This document shows positions 46,497-60,823 of a stretch of DNA of 64,000 bases, one piece after another (positions within the stretch are counted from its first letter, which is position 1; every line of letters begins with the position of its first letter). Both the position numbers and the translations under genes were made by a program. The notes under the pieces were generated by a model. The model did not search any database and was not told where the DNA came from. It saw nothing but the letters and a program-made list of their open reading frames with translations. Source of the DNA: Cherax quadricarinatus (taxonomy: Eukaryota > Arthropoda > Malacostraca > Decapoda > Parastacidae); assembly GCF_038502225.1 (NCBI RefSeq), contig NC_091298.1, forward strand, positions 36,994,344-37,058,343. The letters are read 5' to 3'.

Positions 46497-49400
46497 TAAA
46501 AAGGGCCACGAGGCACAGACCCCACAAGACAAACATTAGTAGCTACGACAACCCAACTCCAGGTGATTTTTTAGTGGCAGGAAACGGAAAAAGAAAATGG
46601 AAGGAAATAAAAATAGTCCACCACCTTGGAGCCTTGTTGGACTGGAGGCGCAGCAAGTGGCCACCCATGGCCCTCCAGTATTACAACTACTGATGCCAGT
46701 AACAAAATCCACCCAACAAACACAGAATACAACGTCGTTCATATTTGCTAATATACAGGGCCTTAAGCCATCCACCAACAACAAAATACATTTTATCAGT
46801 GGACTTCTAGAGGAGTCTAATGCAATGTTTGCAGTCTTCACAGAGACTCACACAAAAGATCACTTTGACAGTGAAATATGGATAAGTGGTTACAACCTTA
46901 TTAAATGCGACAGAAAGAACAGGCAACAAGGGGGGGTTGGCCTGTATGTTAAAGAGTCCCTCATCTGCACGGAGTTGCTGAACACTACAAATGAGGTAGT
47001 TGAAGTTCTGTCAATAAAGATCGAGAACCAAAACCTGGTCATTGAGGTATATAAGCCACCAGATGCAACCTCACAACAGTTCAAGGAACAGCTACAGAAA
47101 ATTGATTACTGTTTGGAAAACCTTCCAGCTCCATCCCCAAACATCTTACTGCTTGAAGATTTCAACCTAAGGCATACAAAATGGAAGAATGTAGCAAATA
47201 ATGTTATAGCTGAAACAATCCCCGGAGGTACCACAGATGAAAGGTCACACACACATGAGCTACTAAGTCTCTGCGAAAAACACACCTTAAGCCAGCAGAT
47301 AGTGGAGCCAACAAGACTAGAAAACACACTTGGCCTTATCTTCACAAATAATGAGGACCTGATAAGAGACATAAGAATATATAAAACAAAAAATTCTGAT
47401 CACAGCCTAATCGAAGTCCAGACGTACATGCCTAGGGGCCCTGATCAGCAGAATGCATGTACCTGTGAAGGTGTCTTCCCAAAATACAACTTCAACAACA
47501 AAAACATCAACTGGGACCAGGTAAACCATGCCCTAAACGAAACATGTTGGGAAGATATCTTAAATGACATGGGTCCAAACCAGTGCTTTGAAAGGATCAA
47601 CTTCCTTGCAGCCGAAGCATGTTCTATGCATATTTCCCTAAGAAAGAAGAAGAGCAGGAGTAAACTGGAGAGAGAAAGACGCTCCCTTTACAGAAGACGA
47701 CGAAGAGCCACTGAGCTCCTCAGGAGTGCTAGAATATCTGATACACGAAAGGAGGCGCTGACCAGGGAAGTGGAAACTATCGAACTTAAGTTAAATGACT
47801 CTTACAGGAACCAGGAGAGACAGGAGGAGCTTAAAGCTATTAGTGAAATTGAAAGAAATTCAAAATATTTCTTTTCATATGCCAAAAACAAGGCAAATAC
47901 CACATCTAGTATCGGGCCCTTGCTCAGACAGGATGAGACTTACACAGATGACAACAAGGAAATGAGTGAAATATTGAAATCTCAGTACGACTCTGTGTTT
48001 AGTGAACCACTAATCGGTCTGAGGATCGACGACAAAAATGATTTCCTCATGAATGAGCCTCAAAACTCCATAAATGTATGCCAGATTTCCGACATTACCC
48101 TAACTCCGATAGATTTCGAAAAAGCCATTGACAACATGCCCATGCACTCAGCCCCGGGCCCAGACTCGTGGAACTCTGTTTTCATTAAGAACTGCAAGAA
48201 ACCCCTCTCGCATGCCCTAAGTACACTATGGAGGAGGAGCTTGGACATGGGTGAAATTCCAGTCACTTAAAACAACGGATATAGCCCCACTCCATAAAGG
48301 TGGCAACAAAGCAATAGCTAAGAACTATGGACCAATAGTTCAGACGTCCCACATAAAAATCTTTGAAAGAGTGCTGAGAAGCAGGATTGCAAATCACCTG
48401 GATTCCCAAAATCTGCACAATCCATGGCAACATGGGTTCAGGGCAGGTCGCTCCTGCCTCTCACAACTACTGGATCACTATGATATGGCCTTGGATGCAC
48501 TGGAAGAAAATCAGAATGCAGATGTAATATACACAGACTTTGCAAAAGCATTTGACAAATGCGATCATGGTGTAATAGCCCATAAAATACGTGCTAAAGG
48601 AATAACTGAGAAAGTGGGGAGTTGGATCTTCAACTTCCTAACAAATCGAACAGAAAGAGTAGTGGTCAACAGAGTTAAATCGGAGGCTGCCATAGTGAAG
48701 AGCTCTGTTCCACAAGGCACAGTACTCGCCCCATCTTATTCCTTATCCTCATATCAGACATAGACAGAGATATACATCACAGCACCGTATCATCCTTTGC
48801 GGATGATACTAGGATCTGCATGAGGCTGTCATCTGCTGAGGACGCGGTTAACCTCCAAGAAGATATAAACAAAGTTTTCCAGTGGGCAACGGTAAACAAT
48901 ATGATGTTCAATGAGGACAAATTCCAACTACTCCGTTATGGAAAACTGGAGGAGATAATAACTACAACAGAGTATACTACAGACTCTGGCCATACAATAG
49001 AGCGGAAAAATAATGTAAGGGACCTGGGAGTAGTAATGTCTGAGAATCTCACTTACAAGGATCACAACAGTGCCACGATCGCACGTGCAAAGAAAATTAT
49101 AGAATGGATAATGAGAACGTTCCAAACGAGAGATGCCAAGCCAATTATGATCCTTTTCAAATCACTTGTTCTCTCTAGGCTGGAATACTGCTGTACATTA
49201 ACATCTCCATTCAAAGCAGGTGAAATCGCAGATCTAGAGAGTGTACAGAGATCCTTTACTGCACGTATAAGTTCTGTCAAGCACCTTAACTACTGGGAAC
49301 GCTTGGAAGCACTTGACTTGTACTCGCAGGAGGGAGAGATATATCATAATCTACACTTGGAAAATCTTGGAAGGAATGGTCCAAAATCTGCACACAGAAA

Positions 49401-49765
49401 TCACTCCCTACGAAAGTAAAAGACTGGGCAGCCGATACAAAATGCCTCCAATAAAAAGTAGGGGCGCCATTGGTACACTAAGGGAAAACACCACAAGTGT
49501 CCGGGGCCCAAGACTGTTCAACAACCTCCCATCAAGCATTAGGGGAATTACCAATAAACCCCTGGCTGCCTTCAAGAGAGAGCTGGACAGATACCTAAAG
49601 TCAGTGCCGGATCAGCCGGGCTGTGGCTCGTACGTTGGACTGCGTGCGGCCAGCAGTAACAGCCTAGTTGATCAGGCCCTGATCTATCGGGAGGCCTGGT
49701 CATGGACCGGGCCGCGGGGGCGTTGATCCCCGGAATAACCTCCAGGTAACCTCCAGGTAACCAGG
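46497..49765 (+). mobile_element. LINE family B copy 1, inserted in the 28-bp satellite
   Basis: Satellite sequence ends at about 46,495 and resumes at about 49,768. Sequence shared with the 63-kb copy starts near 46,571 (GTGGCAGGAAACGG...); 46,497-46,570 may be element 5' UTR. The 3' end is a CCTCCAGGTAA repeat tail (49,738-49,765). The CR1-like endonuclease and RT pseudogene is described separately. Confidence 0.88.
46597..49726 (+). pseudogene. LINE family B ORF2: endonuclease + RT (CR1/L2-like), frameshifted
   Basis: The first frame (46,597-48,270) holds the endonuclease: FIFANIQGLKPS, FTETHTKD, LLEDFNLRHTKW (Gly of the usual GDFN replaced by Glu), KNSDHSLIEV. It also holds the RT start SAPGPDSWNSVFIK. 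The RT continues at 48,251-48,763 (DIAPLHKGG, HGFRAGRSC, YTDFAKAFDKCDHG, VPQGTVLAP). A one-base loss in a C-run near 48,731 shifts it out of frame, and it resumes with SFADDTRIC (48,793) and the C-terminal domain to 49,419. A last frame runs to 49,726, ending EAWSWTGPRGR. At least three frame changes. The layout suits the CR1/L2 group; clade assignment is tentative. Two more copies lie at 57.7 and 60.8 kb. Confidence 0.88.
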
Positions 49766-49767
49766 TA

Positions 49768-52700
49768 ACCCACACAGCACTGCCACTGAACCAGTCACCC
49801 CATAGCACTACCACTGAACAAGTCCCCTACAGCACTACCCCTGAACCAGTCACCCCAGAGCACTACCAAAGAACCAGTCACCTCACAGTACTACCACTGA
49901 GCCAGTCACCACACAGCACTACCACTGAACCAGTCACCCCAGAGCACTACCAGAGAAACAGTCATCTCACAGCACTACTACTGAGCCAGCCACCACACAG
50001 CACTACCACTCAACCAATCACCCCAGAGCACTACCAGAGAACCAGTCACCACACAACACTACCACTGAACCAGTCACCTCACAACACAACCACTGAACAG
50101 GTCACCACACAGCACTACCACTCAACCAGTCACCCCAGAGCACTACCAGAGAACCAGTCACCCCAGAGCACTACCAAAGAACCAGTCACCTCACAGTACT
50201 ACCACTGAGCCAGTCACCACACAACACTACCAATGAACCAGTCACCCCACAGCACTACGACTGAGCCAGTCACCACACAGCACTACTGCTGAACCAGTCA
50301 CCCCACAGCACTACCAATAACAGGTCACCCCACAGCACTTCCATTGAACCAGTCACATCACAGCACTTCAACTGAACCATTCACCACAAAGTAGTACCAC
50401 TGAACAGGTCACCCCACAGCACTACCAGAGAACCAGTCACATCACAGCACTACCACTGAGCCAGTCACCAAACAACACTACCAGTGAACCAGTCACCCAA
50501 CAGCAAAACCACAAAACTAGTCACCCCACAGCACTATCACTAACCCAGCCACACCAAAGAACTATAACTGTACCAGCCACCCCTCGGCACTACCACTGAA
50601 GCAGTCACCCCACAGCATTACCACTGAACAACTTACCCCAGGGCATTACCACTGAACCAGTCACGCCACAGCACTACCACTGAACAACTCACTTCGGAGC
50701 ACTACTGCTGAACCAGTCACCCCGCAGCACTAACACTGAACCAGTCATCCCACAGCACTACCACTGAACCAAGCACCCAATAGCACTACCACTGAACCAG
50801 TCACGCCACAGCACTACCACTGGACAACTCACCCCGGGGCAATACCGCTGAACCAGTCACCCGACAGCACTAACACTGAACCAGTCACCCCACAGCACTA
50901 ACACTGAACCAGTCACCCCACAACACTACCAATGAACAACTCACGCCAAGGCACTTCCCGTGAACCAGTCAACCCACAGCACTACCACTGAACCAGTCAC
51001 CCCATAGCACTACCACAGAACCAGTCACCACATAGCATTACCACTGAACCCGTCACCCCAGAGCACTACCACTGAACAACATATCCCAGGAAACTACAAC
51101 TGAACCAGTCACCCCATAGCAGTACCACTGAACCAGTCACGCTACAGTACTACCATTGAACCAGTCACCCTAGGGCACTACCACTCAACCAGTCATCTCA
51201 CAGCACTGACACTGAACCAGTCACGCCATAGCACTACCACTGAACCAGGCATGCAACAGCACTACGACTGAATCAGTCACCCCACAGCACTACAACTGAA
51301 TCAGTCACCCCACAGCACTAACACTGAAAGTCACCCCACAGCATTAACACTGAACCAGTCACCCCACAGCTCTACCACTAAACAACTCACCCCAATACAC
51401 TACGATTTAACCTGTCACCCCATAGCACTCCCACTGAACCAGTCACCGCACAGCACTAACACTGAACCAATCACCCGAGAGCTCTACCACTGAAAAAACT
51501 CACCCCACCACACTACCACTGAACCAGTCACCCCACAAAACTACCACTGAGCCGGTCACCCCATAGTACTATCACTAAACCAGACACGCCACAGCACTAC
51601 CATTGAACCAATCACACTTCCGCACTACCACTTAACCAGTTACCCCACAGCACTACCACTGAACCAGTCACCCCTGAACATTACCACTGAACCAGTCACC
51701 CTACAGCATTACCACAGAACCAATCACTCCTCAACACTACCACTGAACCAGTCACCCCACAGCATTACCACTGAACCAGTCACTCCAGAGCATTACCACT
51801 GAACCAGTCACCCCACATCAGTACCAGTGAACCAGTCACCGTGCAGCATTAATACCGAACCAGTAGGCCACAGCACTATCGCTGAACCAGTCACCCCAGA
51901 GCATTACCACTGAACCAGTCACCCCACAGCACTACCACTGAAAAAGTCACTCATAGCACTACCACTGAACCAGTCACCCCACAGCACTACCATTTAACCA
52001 CTCACCCCACAGCACTACCACTGAAAAAGTCACCCCACAGCACTACCACTGAACCAGTCACCCCATAGTACTATCACTAAACCAGACACGCCACAGCACT
52101 ACCATTGAACCAATCACACTTCCGCACTACCACTGAACCAGTCACCCCACAGCATTACCACTGAACCAGTCACTCCAGAGCATTACCACTGAACCAGTCA
52201 CCCCACATCAGTACCAGTGAACCAGTCACCGTGCAGCATTAATACCGAACCAGTAGGCCACAGCATTACCACTGAACCAGTCACCCCAGAGCATTACCAT
52301 TGAACCAGTCACCCCACAGCACAACCACTGAAAAAGTCACCCATAGCACTACCACTGAACCAGTCACCCCACAGAACTACCACTGAACCAGTCACCCCAG
52401 AGCACTACCATTTAACCGGTCACCCCTCAGCACTACCACTGAACCAGTCACCCTGCAGCATTATTACAGAACCAGTCACTCCACAGCACTACCACTGAAC
52501 CAGTCACCCCACAGCACTACCACTGAACCAGTCACCCAACAACACTTCCACTGAACCAGTCACCCCATATCACTATCACTGAACTAGTCACCCCACAATA
52601 CTACCACTGAATCAGTCACCCCACAGCACTACCACTGAACCAGTCAACCCACAGCTCTACCACTGAACAACTCACCCCACAACACTACCATTGAACCAGT

Positions 52701-55215
52701 CACCCCAGAGTACTACCACTGAACCAGTCACGCCACAGAACTACCACAGAGCCAATCACCCTACCACACTACTACTGAACCAGTCACCCCACAGCACTAC
52801 TACTTAACCAGACACCCCTCAGCTCTTTCACTGAACCAGTCACCCTGCAGCATTACCATAAAGCCAATCACTCCACAACACTACCACTGAACCAGTCAAC
52901 CCATAGCACTACCACAGAACCAGTCACCCCACAGATTTACCACTGAACCAGTCACCCCAGAGCATTACCACTTAACCAGTCACCCCACAGCACTACCACT
53001 GAACCAGTAACCCCACAACATTACCACTGAACCAGTTACCCCAGAGCATTACCACTGAACCAGTCACCCAACAGCACTACCACTGAACCAGTCACCGCCC
53101 AGCATTACCACAGAGACAGTCACCCCACAGCACTACCACTGAAAAAGTCACCCCACAGCACTACCTCTGAACCAGTCACCCCACAGCACTACCAGTGAAC
53201 CAGTCACCCCTCATCAGTACCAGTGAACCAGTCACCGTGCACTATTACCGAGCCAGTAGACCACAACATTACCACTGAACCAGTTACCCCACAAAATTAA
53301 CACATAAACAGTCACCCACAGCACTACCAACCCATAGCACTACCATAGAACCAGTCACCCCACAGATTTACCACTGAACCAGTCACCCCAGAGCATTACC
53401 ACTGAAAAAGCCACCCTATTGAACTACCACTGAACCAGTCACCCCACAGCACTACCACTGAAACAGTCACCCCAGAGCAATACCACTGAACCAGTCACCC
53501 CACAGCTCTACCACAGAATCAGTTACCCCACAACATTACCACTGAACCAGTTACCCCAGAGCATAACCACTGAACCAGTCACCCAACAGTACTGCCATTG
53601 AACCAGTCACCCCACAGCAGTACCATTGAACCCGTCACCGTGCAGCACTCATAGTGAACCAGTCAGGCCCCGCCACTACCACTGAACCAATCCCCGCCCA
53701 GCATTACCACAGAAACAGTTACCCCACAGCACTACCACTGAAAAAGTCACCTCACAGCACTACCTCTGAACCAGTCAACCCACAGCACTACTACTAAACC
53801 AGTCACCCCACAGTACTACCGCTGAATCAGTCACTCCACAGCACTACCACAGAACCAGTCACCACACAGCCACCTTGCAGCGCAAGCGCTGAACCAGTCA
53901 CCCTTCAGCAATACCACTGAACCAGTCACTCCACAACACTACCACCGAACCTGTCACCCCCCAGCACTACCACTGAACCGGTCACCCCACAGCACTACCA
54001 CTGAACAACTCACCCCACAGCAATACCACTGAACCAGTCACCCTACAGCACTACCACTGAGCCAGTCACCCCACAACAATATCACTGAATCAGTCACCCC
54101 ACATCACTGCCACTGAGCCATTCACCGTACAACACTGCCCCTGAACCAGCCACCCCACGGCATTACAACCGAACCAGTCACAATACAGCACGACCACTGA
54201 ACAAGTCACCCCACAGCACTACCACAGAACTAGTCACCCCACAGGACTACCAGTGCACCAGTCACCCCACAGCACTACCACTGAACTAGTCACCCCACAT
54301 CACTACCACCGAACTAGTCACCCCACAGCACTACCACTGAACCAGTCACCATAGAACACTAGCACTAAACCAGTCACCCCACAGCACTACCACTGAACCA
54401 GTCACCCCACAGCACTACCACTGAAGCAGTCACCCAAGAGCATTACCACAGAACCAGTAGCTCCACAGTACTACCGCTCAACCAGTCACCCCACAGCACT
54501 ACCACAGAATCAGTCACCCCACAGAAGTACCACTGAACCAGTCACCACACAGTACTACCACTGAACCAGTCACCCCACAGCACTATCACTGAACCAGTCA
54601 CCCCACAGCACTATCACTGAACCAGTCACCCCACAGCACTACTGCTGAACCAGTCACCGCACAGCATTACCACAGAACCAGTCACCCCACAGCACTACCA
54701 CTGAACCAGTCAACCTACAGCACTACCACTGAACCAGTCACTCCACAGCACTACTACTGAACCAGTCACCCCGCAGCACTACTACAGAACCAATCATCCC
54801 ACAGCACAAATAATGAATGTGTCACTACCACTGAAGCAGTCACCCCCACAGCACTACCACTGAACCAATCACCCCACAGCACTACCACTGAACCAATCAC
54901 CCCACAGCACTACCACTGAACCAATCACCCCACAGCACTACCACTGAACCAATCACCCCACAGCACTACCACTGAACCAATCACCCCACAGCACTACCAC
55001 TGAACCAATCACCCTACAGCACTACCACTGAACCAATCACCCCACAGCACTACCACTGAACCAATCACCCCACAGCACTACCACTGAACCAATCACCCCA
55101 CAGCACTACCACTGAACCAATCACCCCACAGCACTACCACTGAACCAATCACCCTACAGCACTACGACTGAACGAGTCACACCACAGAACTACCACTGAA
55201 CCAGTCACCCAGTCA
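49768..55215. repeat. 28-bp satellite, diverged block
   Basis: Continuation of the 28-bp family with much more variation (ACCCCACAGCACTACCACTG plus many substitutions). A segment around 51,561-51,870 recurs at 52,063-52,260. The offset falls from 502 to 390 bp along it, a difference of 112 bp or exactly four units, so a duplicate later lost four units. A very uniform run of AATCACCCCACAGCAC units at 54,850-55,165 is a young local expansion. Confidence 0.95.
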
Positions 55216-56287
55216 CCAGTGATGAACATCTTGTGAGTCAAGGAGACATGTAATAAACACCTTGTGAGCCAAGCAGACATGTCTTCAACATCTTATGAGT
55301 CAAACATGTCATAAATATCTTGTAAGTCAAGCAGACATCTCATAAAGATCTTGTGAGTCAGACATGTCATAAACATCTTGTGATTCAAGCAGACATCGCA
55401 TAAACATCTTGTGAGTGAAACAGATATGTCATAAACATCTTGTGATTCAAGCAGACATGGCATAAACATCTTGTGAGTGAAAGAGACATGTCATAAACGT
55501 CTTGTGAGTCAAGCAGACATGTCATAAACATCTTGTGAGTCAAGCAGACATGTCATAATGTGAGTCAAGGCAACATGTCATAAACACCTTGTGAGTCAGG
55601 CAGACATGTCATAAACATGTTGTGAGTCAAGCAGACATGTCATAAACTTCTTGTGAGTCAAACAGACATATTATAAACATCTTGTGAGTCACGCAGACAT
55701 GTCATAAACATCTTGTGAGTCAAACAGTCATGCCATAAACATCTTGTGATTTAAGCAGACATTTCATAAACATCTTTTGAGTTAAACAGACATGGCATAA
55801 ACATGTTGCGAGTCAAAGAAACGTCATAAACATTTTGTGAGTCAAGCAGACATGTCATAAACATCTTATGAGTCAAGCAGACATGTCATAAATATCTTGT
55901 GAGTCAAGCAGACATGTCATAAATATCTTGTGAGTCAAGCAGACATGTCATAAATATCTTGTGAGTCAAGCAGACATGTCATATCTTGTGAGTGAAGCAG
56001 ACATGTCAAAAACATCTTGTGAGTCAAGCAGACGTCATAAACATATTGTAAGTCAAGCAGACATGTCATAAACATATTGTGAGTCAAGCAGACATGTCAT
56101 AAACATCTTGTGAGTCAAGCAGACGTCATAAACATATTGTAAGTCAAGCAGACGTCATAAACATATTGTAAGTCAAGCAGACATGTCATAAACATATTGT
56201 GAGTCAAGCAGACATGTCATAAACATATTGTGAGTCAAGCAGACATGTCATAAACATATTGTGAGTCAAGCAGACATGTCATAAACG
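55216..56287. repeat. 31-bp satellite (GTCAAGCAGACATGTCATAA...)
   Basis: About 34 units of GTCAAGCAGACATGTCATAA + ACATCTTGTGA with small deletions, most often loss of ATGT giving AGACGTCATAA. It joins the 28-bp array directly at about 55,215. Confidence 0.95.
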
Positions 56288-57672
<1,385 letters not shown>

Positions 57673-59850
57673 CTAAACGAAACATGTTGGGAAGATATCT
57701 TAAATAACATTGATCCAAACCAGTGCCTTGAAAGGATCAACTTCCTGGCAGCTGAAGCATGTTCTAGGCATATTCCCCTAAGAAAGAAGAAGAGCAGAAG
57801 TAAACTGGAGAGAGAAAGACGCTCCCTTTACAGAAGACAACGAAGAGTCACTGAGCTCCTCAGGAGTGCTAGAATATCTGATACACGAAAGGAGGCGCTG
57901 ACCAGGAAAGTGGAAACTATCAAACTTAAGTTAAATGACTCTTAGAGGAACCAGGAGAGACAGGAGGAGCTTAAAGCTATTAGTGAAATTCAAAGAAATT
58001 AAAAATATTTCTTTTCATATGCCAAAAACAAGGCAAATACCACATCTAGTATTGGGCCCTTACTCAGACAGGATGGGACTTACACAGATGACAACAAGGA
58101 AATGAGTGAAATATTGAAATCCCAGTACGACTCTGTGTTTAGTGAACCACTAATCAGTCTGAGGATCGACGACCCAAATGATTTCTTCATGAATGAGCCT
58201 CAAAACTCCATAAATGTATGCCAGATTTCCGACATTACCCTAACTCCGATAGATTTCGAAAAAGCCATTGACAACATGCCCATGCTTTCAGCCCCGGGCC
58301 CAGACTCGTGGAACTCTGTTTTCATTAAGTACACTATGGAGGAGGAGCTTGGACATGGGTGAAATTCCAGTCACTTAAAACAACGGATATAGCCCCACTC
58401 CATAAAGGTGACAGCAAAGCATTAGCTAAGAACTATAGACCAATAGCTCAGACGTCCCACATCATAAAAATCTTTGAAAGAGTGCTAAGAAGCAGGATTG
58501 CAAATCACCTGGATTCCCAAAATCTGCACAATCCAGGGCAACATGGGTTCAGGGCAGGTCGCTCCTGCCTCTCACAACTACAGGATCACTATGTTATGAC
58601 CTTAAATGCACTGGAAGAAAATCAGAATGCAGATGTAATATACACAGACTTTGCAAAAGCATTTGACAAATGCGATCATGGCGTAATAGCCCATAAAATA
58701 CGTGCTAAAGGAATAACTGGGAAAGTGGGGAGATGGATCTTCAACTTCCTAACAAATCGAACAGAAAGAGTAGTGGTCAACAGAGTTAAATCGGAGGCTG
58801 CCATAGTGAAGAGCTCTGTTCCACAAGGCACAGTACTCGCCCCCATCTTATTCCTCATCCTCATATCAGACATAGACAGAGATATACATCACAGCACCGT
58901 ATCATCCTTTGCGGATGATACTAGGATCTGCTGAGGACGCGGTTAACCTCCAAGAAGATATAAACAAAGTTTTCCAGTGGGCAACGGTAAACAATATGGT
59001 GTCCAATGAGGACAAATTCCAACTACTCCGTTTTGGAAAACTGGAGGAGATAATAACTAGAACAGAGTATACTACAGACTCTGGCCATACAATAGAACGG
59101 AAAAATAATGTAAGGGACCTGGGAGTAGTAATGTCTGAGGATCTCACTTTCAAGAATCGCCAACAGTGCCACGATCGCACGTGCAAAGAAAATGATAGAA
59201 TGGATAATGAGAACGTTCCAAACGAGAGATGCCAAGCCAATGATGATCCTTTTCAAATCACTTGTTCTCTCTAGGCTGGAATACTGCTGTACATTAACAT
59301 CTCCATTCAAAGCAGGTGAAATCGCAGATCTAGAGAGTGTACAGAGATCCTTTACTGCACGTATAAGTTCTGTCAAGCACCTTAACTGCTGGGAATCCTA
59401 GGAAGCACTTGACTTGTACTCACTGGATCGCAGGCGAGAGAAATACATCATAATCTACAGCTGGAAGATCCTAGAGGGACTGGACCCTAATCTGTACACA
59501 GAAATCACTCCTATGAAAACGTAAGACTCAGCAGGCGATGCAACATACCTCCAATGAAAAGTAGGGGCGCCATTAGTACACTAAGAGAAAACACAATAAG
59601 TGTCCGGGGTCCAAGACTGTTCAACAGTCTCCCACCAGCCATAAGGAGAATTACCAGTAGACCCCTGGTTGTCTTCAAGAGGGAACTGGGCAGATACCTA
59701 AAGTCAGTGCCGGATCAGCCAGACTGTGGATCGTACGTTGGACTAAGTGCGGTCAACAGTAACAGCCTCGTTGATCAGGCCCTGATCCACCAGGAGGCCT
59801 GGTCATGGATTGGGCCGCGGGGGCGTTGATCCCCGGAATACCCTCCAGGT
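57673..59850 (+). pseudogene. LINE family B copy 2, 5'-truncated and decayed
   Basis: Begins at CCTAAACGAAACATGTTGGG, equivalent to about 47,530 in copy 1, so the endonuclease is gone. Nonsense codons occur at about 57,943 (TAG) and 58,000 (TAA). A 32-nt deletion near 58,330 (between TAAG repeats) and a 17-nt deletion near 58,932 (between ATCTGC repeats) shift the frame. RT motifs remain: SAPGPDSW, HGFRAGRSCL, YTDFAKAFDKCDHG, SSVPQGTVLAPIL, SFADDTRIC. The C-terminus ends with EAWSWIGPRGR at 59,829, followed by CCTCCAGGTAGA. Confidence 0.88.
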
Positions 59851-60050
59851 AGAATATATAGTAAAAATGTAATATGATTGATAATAGGCAAATAACCATT
59901 ATATGTGAGTCATATTTACTCAAAGTTATTTTGATGGACGAGATCTACATAATGTCTTTCAGAACACGATTAATTTACTTAATATATAATTTAAAAATAA
60001 TACTCTATCAACACAAATAATAGCAGTTACCGGTTTACCACTGCATCATC

Positions 60051-60053
<3 letters not shown>

Positions 60054-60135
<82 letters not shown>
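60054..60135. repeat. (TA)n microsatellite, left of the palindromic element
   Basis: About 82 bp of TA directly abutting the palindromic element at 60,136. Confidence 0.96.
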
Positions 60136-60139
<4 letters not shown>

Positions 60140-60555
60140 ACTGACCTCTGGCTGAAGGAGACTCGAACCTACGAACCTTGGAACAAGGTACACAGTGCTA
60201 TACCAATCTCACCACACTAGACCAATATCTTGGCGCCCAGCTTGCGCTAGACGTTTGATCCAAGGCAGCCAGCTTTCAGGGAGAAGGCTTACAGCTTTTC
60301 GTCTCATCCCCTGCATGCATCACCCTTACTAGAGATTTTAACAATGCAAGGAATTCGCAAGAGCAGGCGAAATGATGCATGCAGGGGATGAGATGAAAAG
60401 CTGTAAGCCTTCTCCCTGAAAGCTGGATGCCTTGGATCAAACGTCTAGCGCAAGCTGGACGCCAAGGTATTGATCCAGTGTGGTGAGATTAGTATAGCAC
60501 TGCGTACCTTGTACCGAGGTTCGTAGGTTCGAGTCTCCTTCAGCCAGAGATCAGT

Positions 60556-60559
<4 letters not shown>
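60136..60559. mobile_element. 424-bp palindromic tRNA-like element between (TA)n tracts
   Basis: Arms 60,136-60,322 and 60,373-60,559 are near-perfect reverse complements (187 bp each, 50-bp loop). Each arm contains a tRNA-like stretch with a B-box (GGTTCGAGTCTCC) near its outer end; on the plus strand the right-arm copy spans about 60,478-60,545. It may be two SINEs in inverted orientation or a fold-back (MITE-like) element. Flanks on both sides are (TA)n, suggesting a TA target. Confidence 0.75.

Positions 60560-60622
<63 letters not shown>
60558..60622. repeat. (TA)n microsatellite, right of the palindromic element
   Basis: About 65 bp of TA, ending where a Tigger-like terminal repeat begins (CAGTGATATCTCGC at 60,623). 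Confidence 0.96.
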
Positions 60623-60625
<3 letters not shown>

Positions 60626-60823
60626 TGATATCTCGCATATCCGGCCTGCCATTATCCGAACCTCGCCAATTTCCGAACATGCCCAAGGAAAGGGCAAATT
60701 TTTAAAACTGTTACTGAAACATCCGAACAGCCGTTCGGATACCGCAGAAGGCTGAATCAAACTTGGCACGCACTTTAGTGTACCGGCTGGTCACTGGGAG
60801 CCGCGCTCTCCGCTCTTTTGCCC
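60623..60823 (+). mobile_element. 5' end of a Tigger/pogo-like DNA transposon
   Basis: Starts with CAGTGATATCTCGCATATCC directly after TA. This resembles the terminal inverted repeats of Tigger-type Tc1/mariner elements (CAGT..., TA target). The following 180 bp include repeated ATCCGAAC motifs. It is interrupted at 60,824 by a minus-strand LINE. The likely transposase end lies beyond the LINE at 63,634-63,930. Confidence 0.55.
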
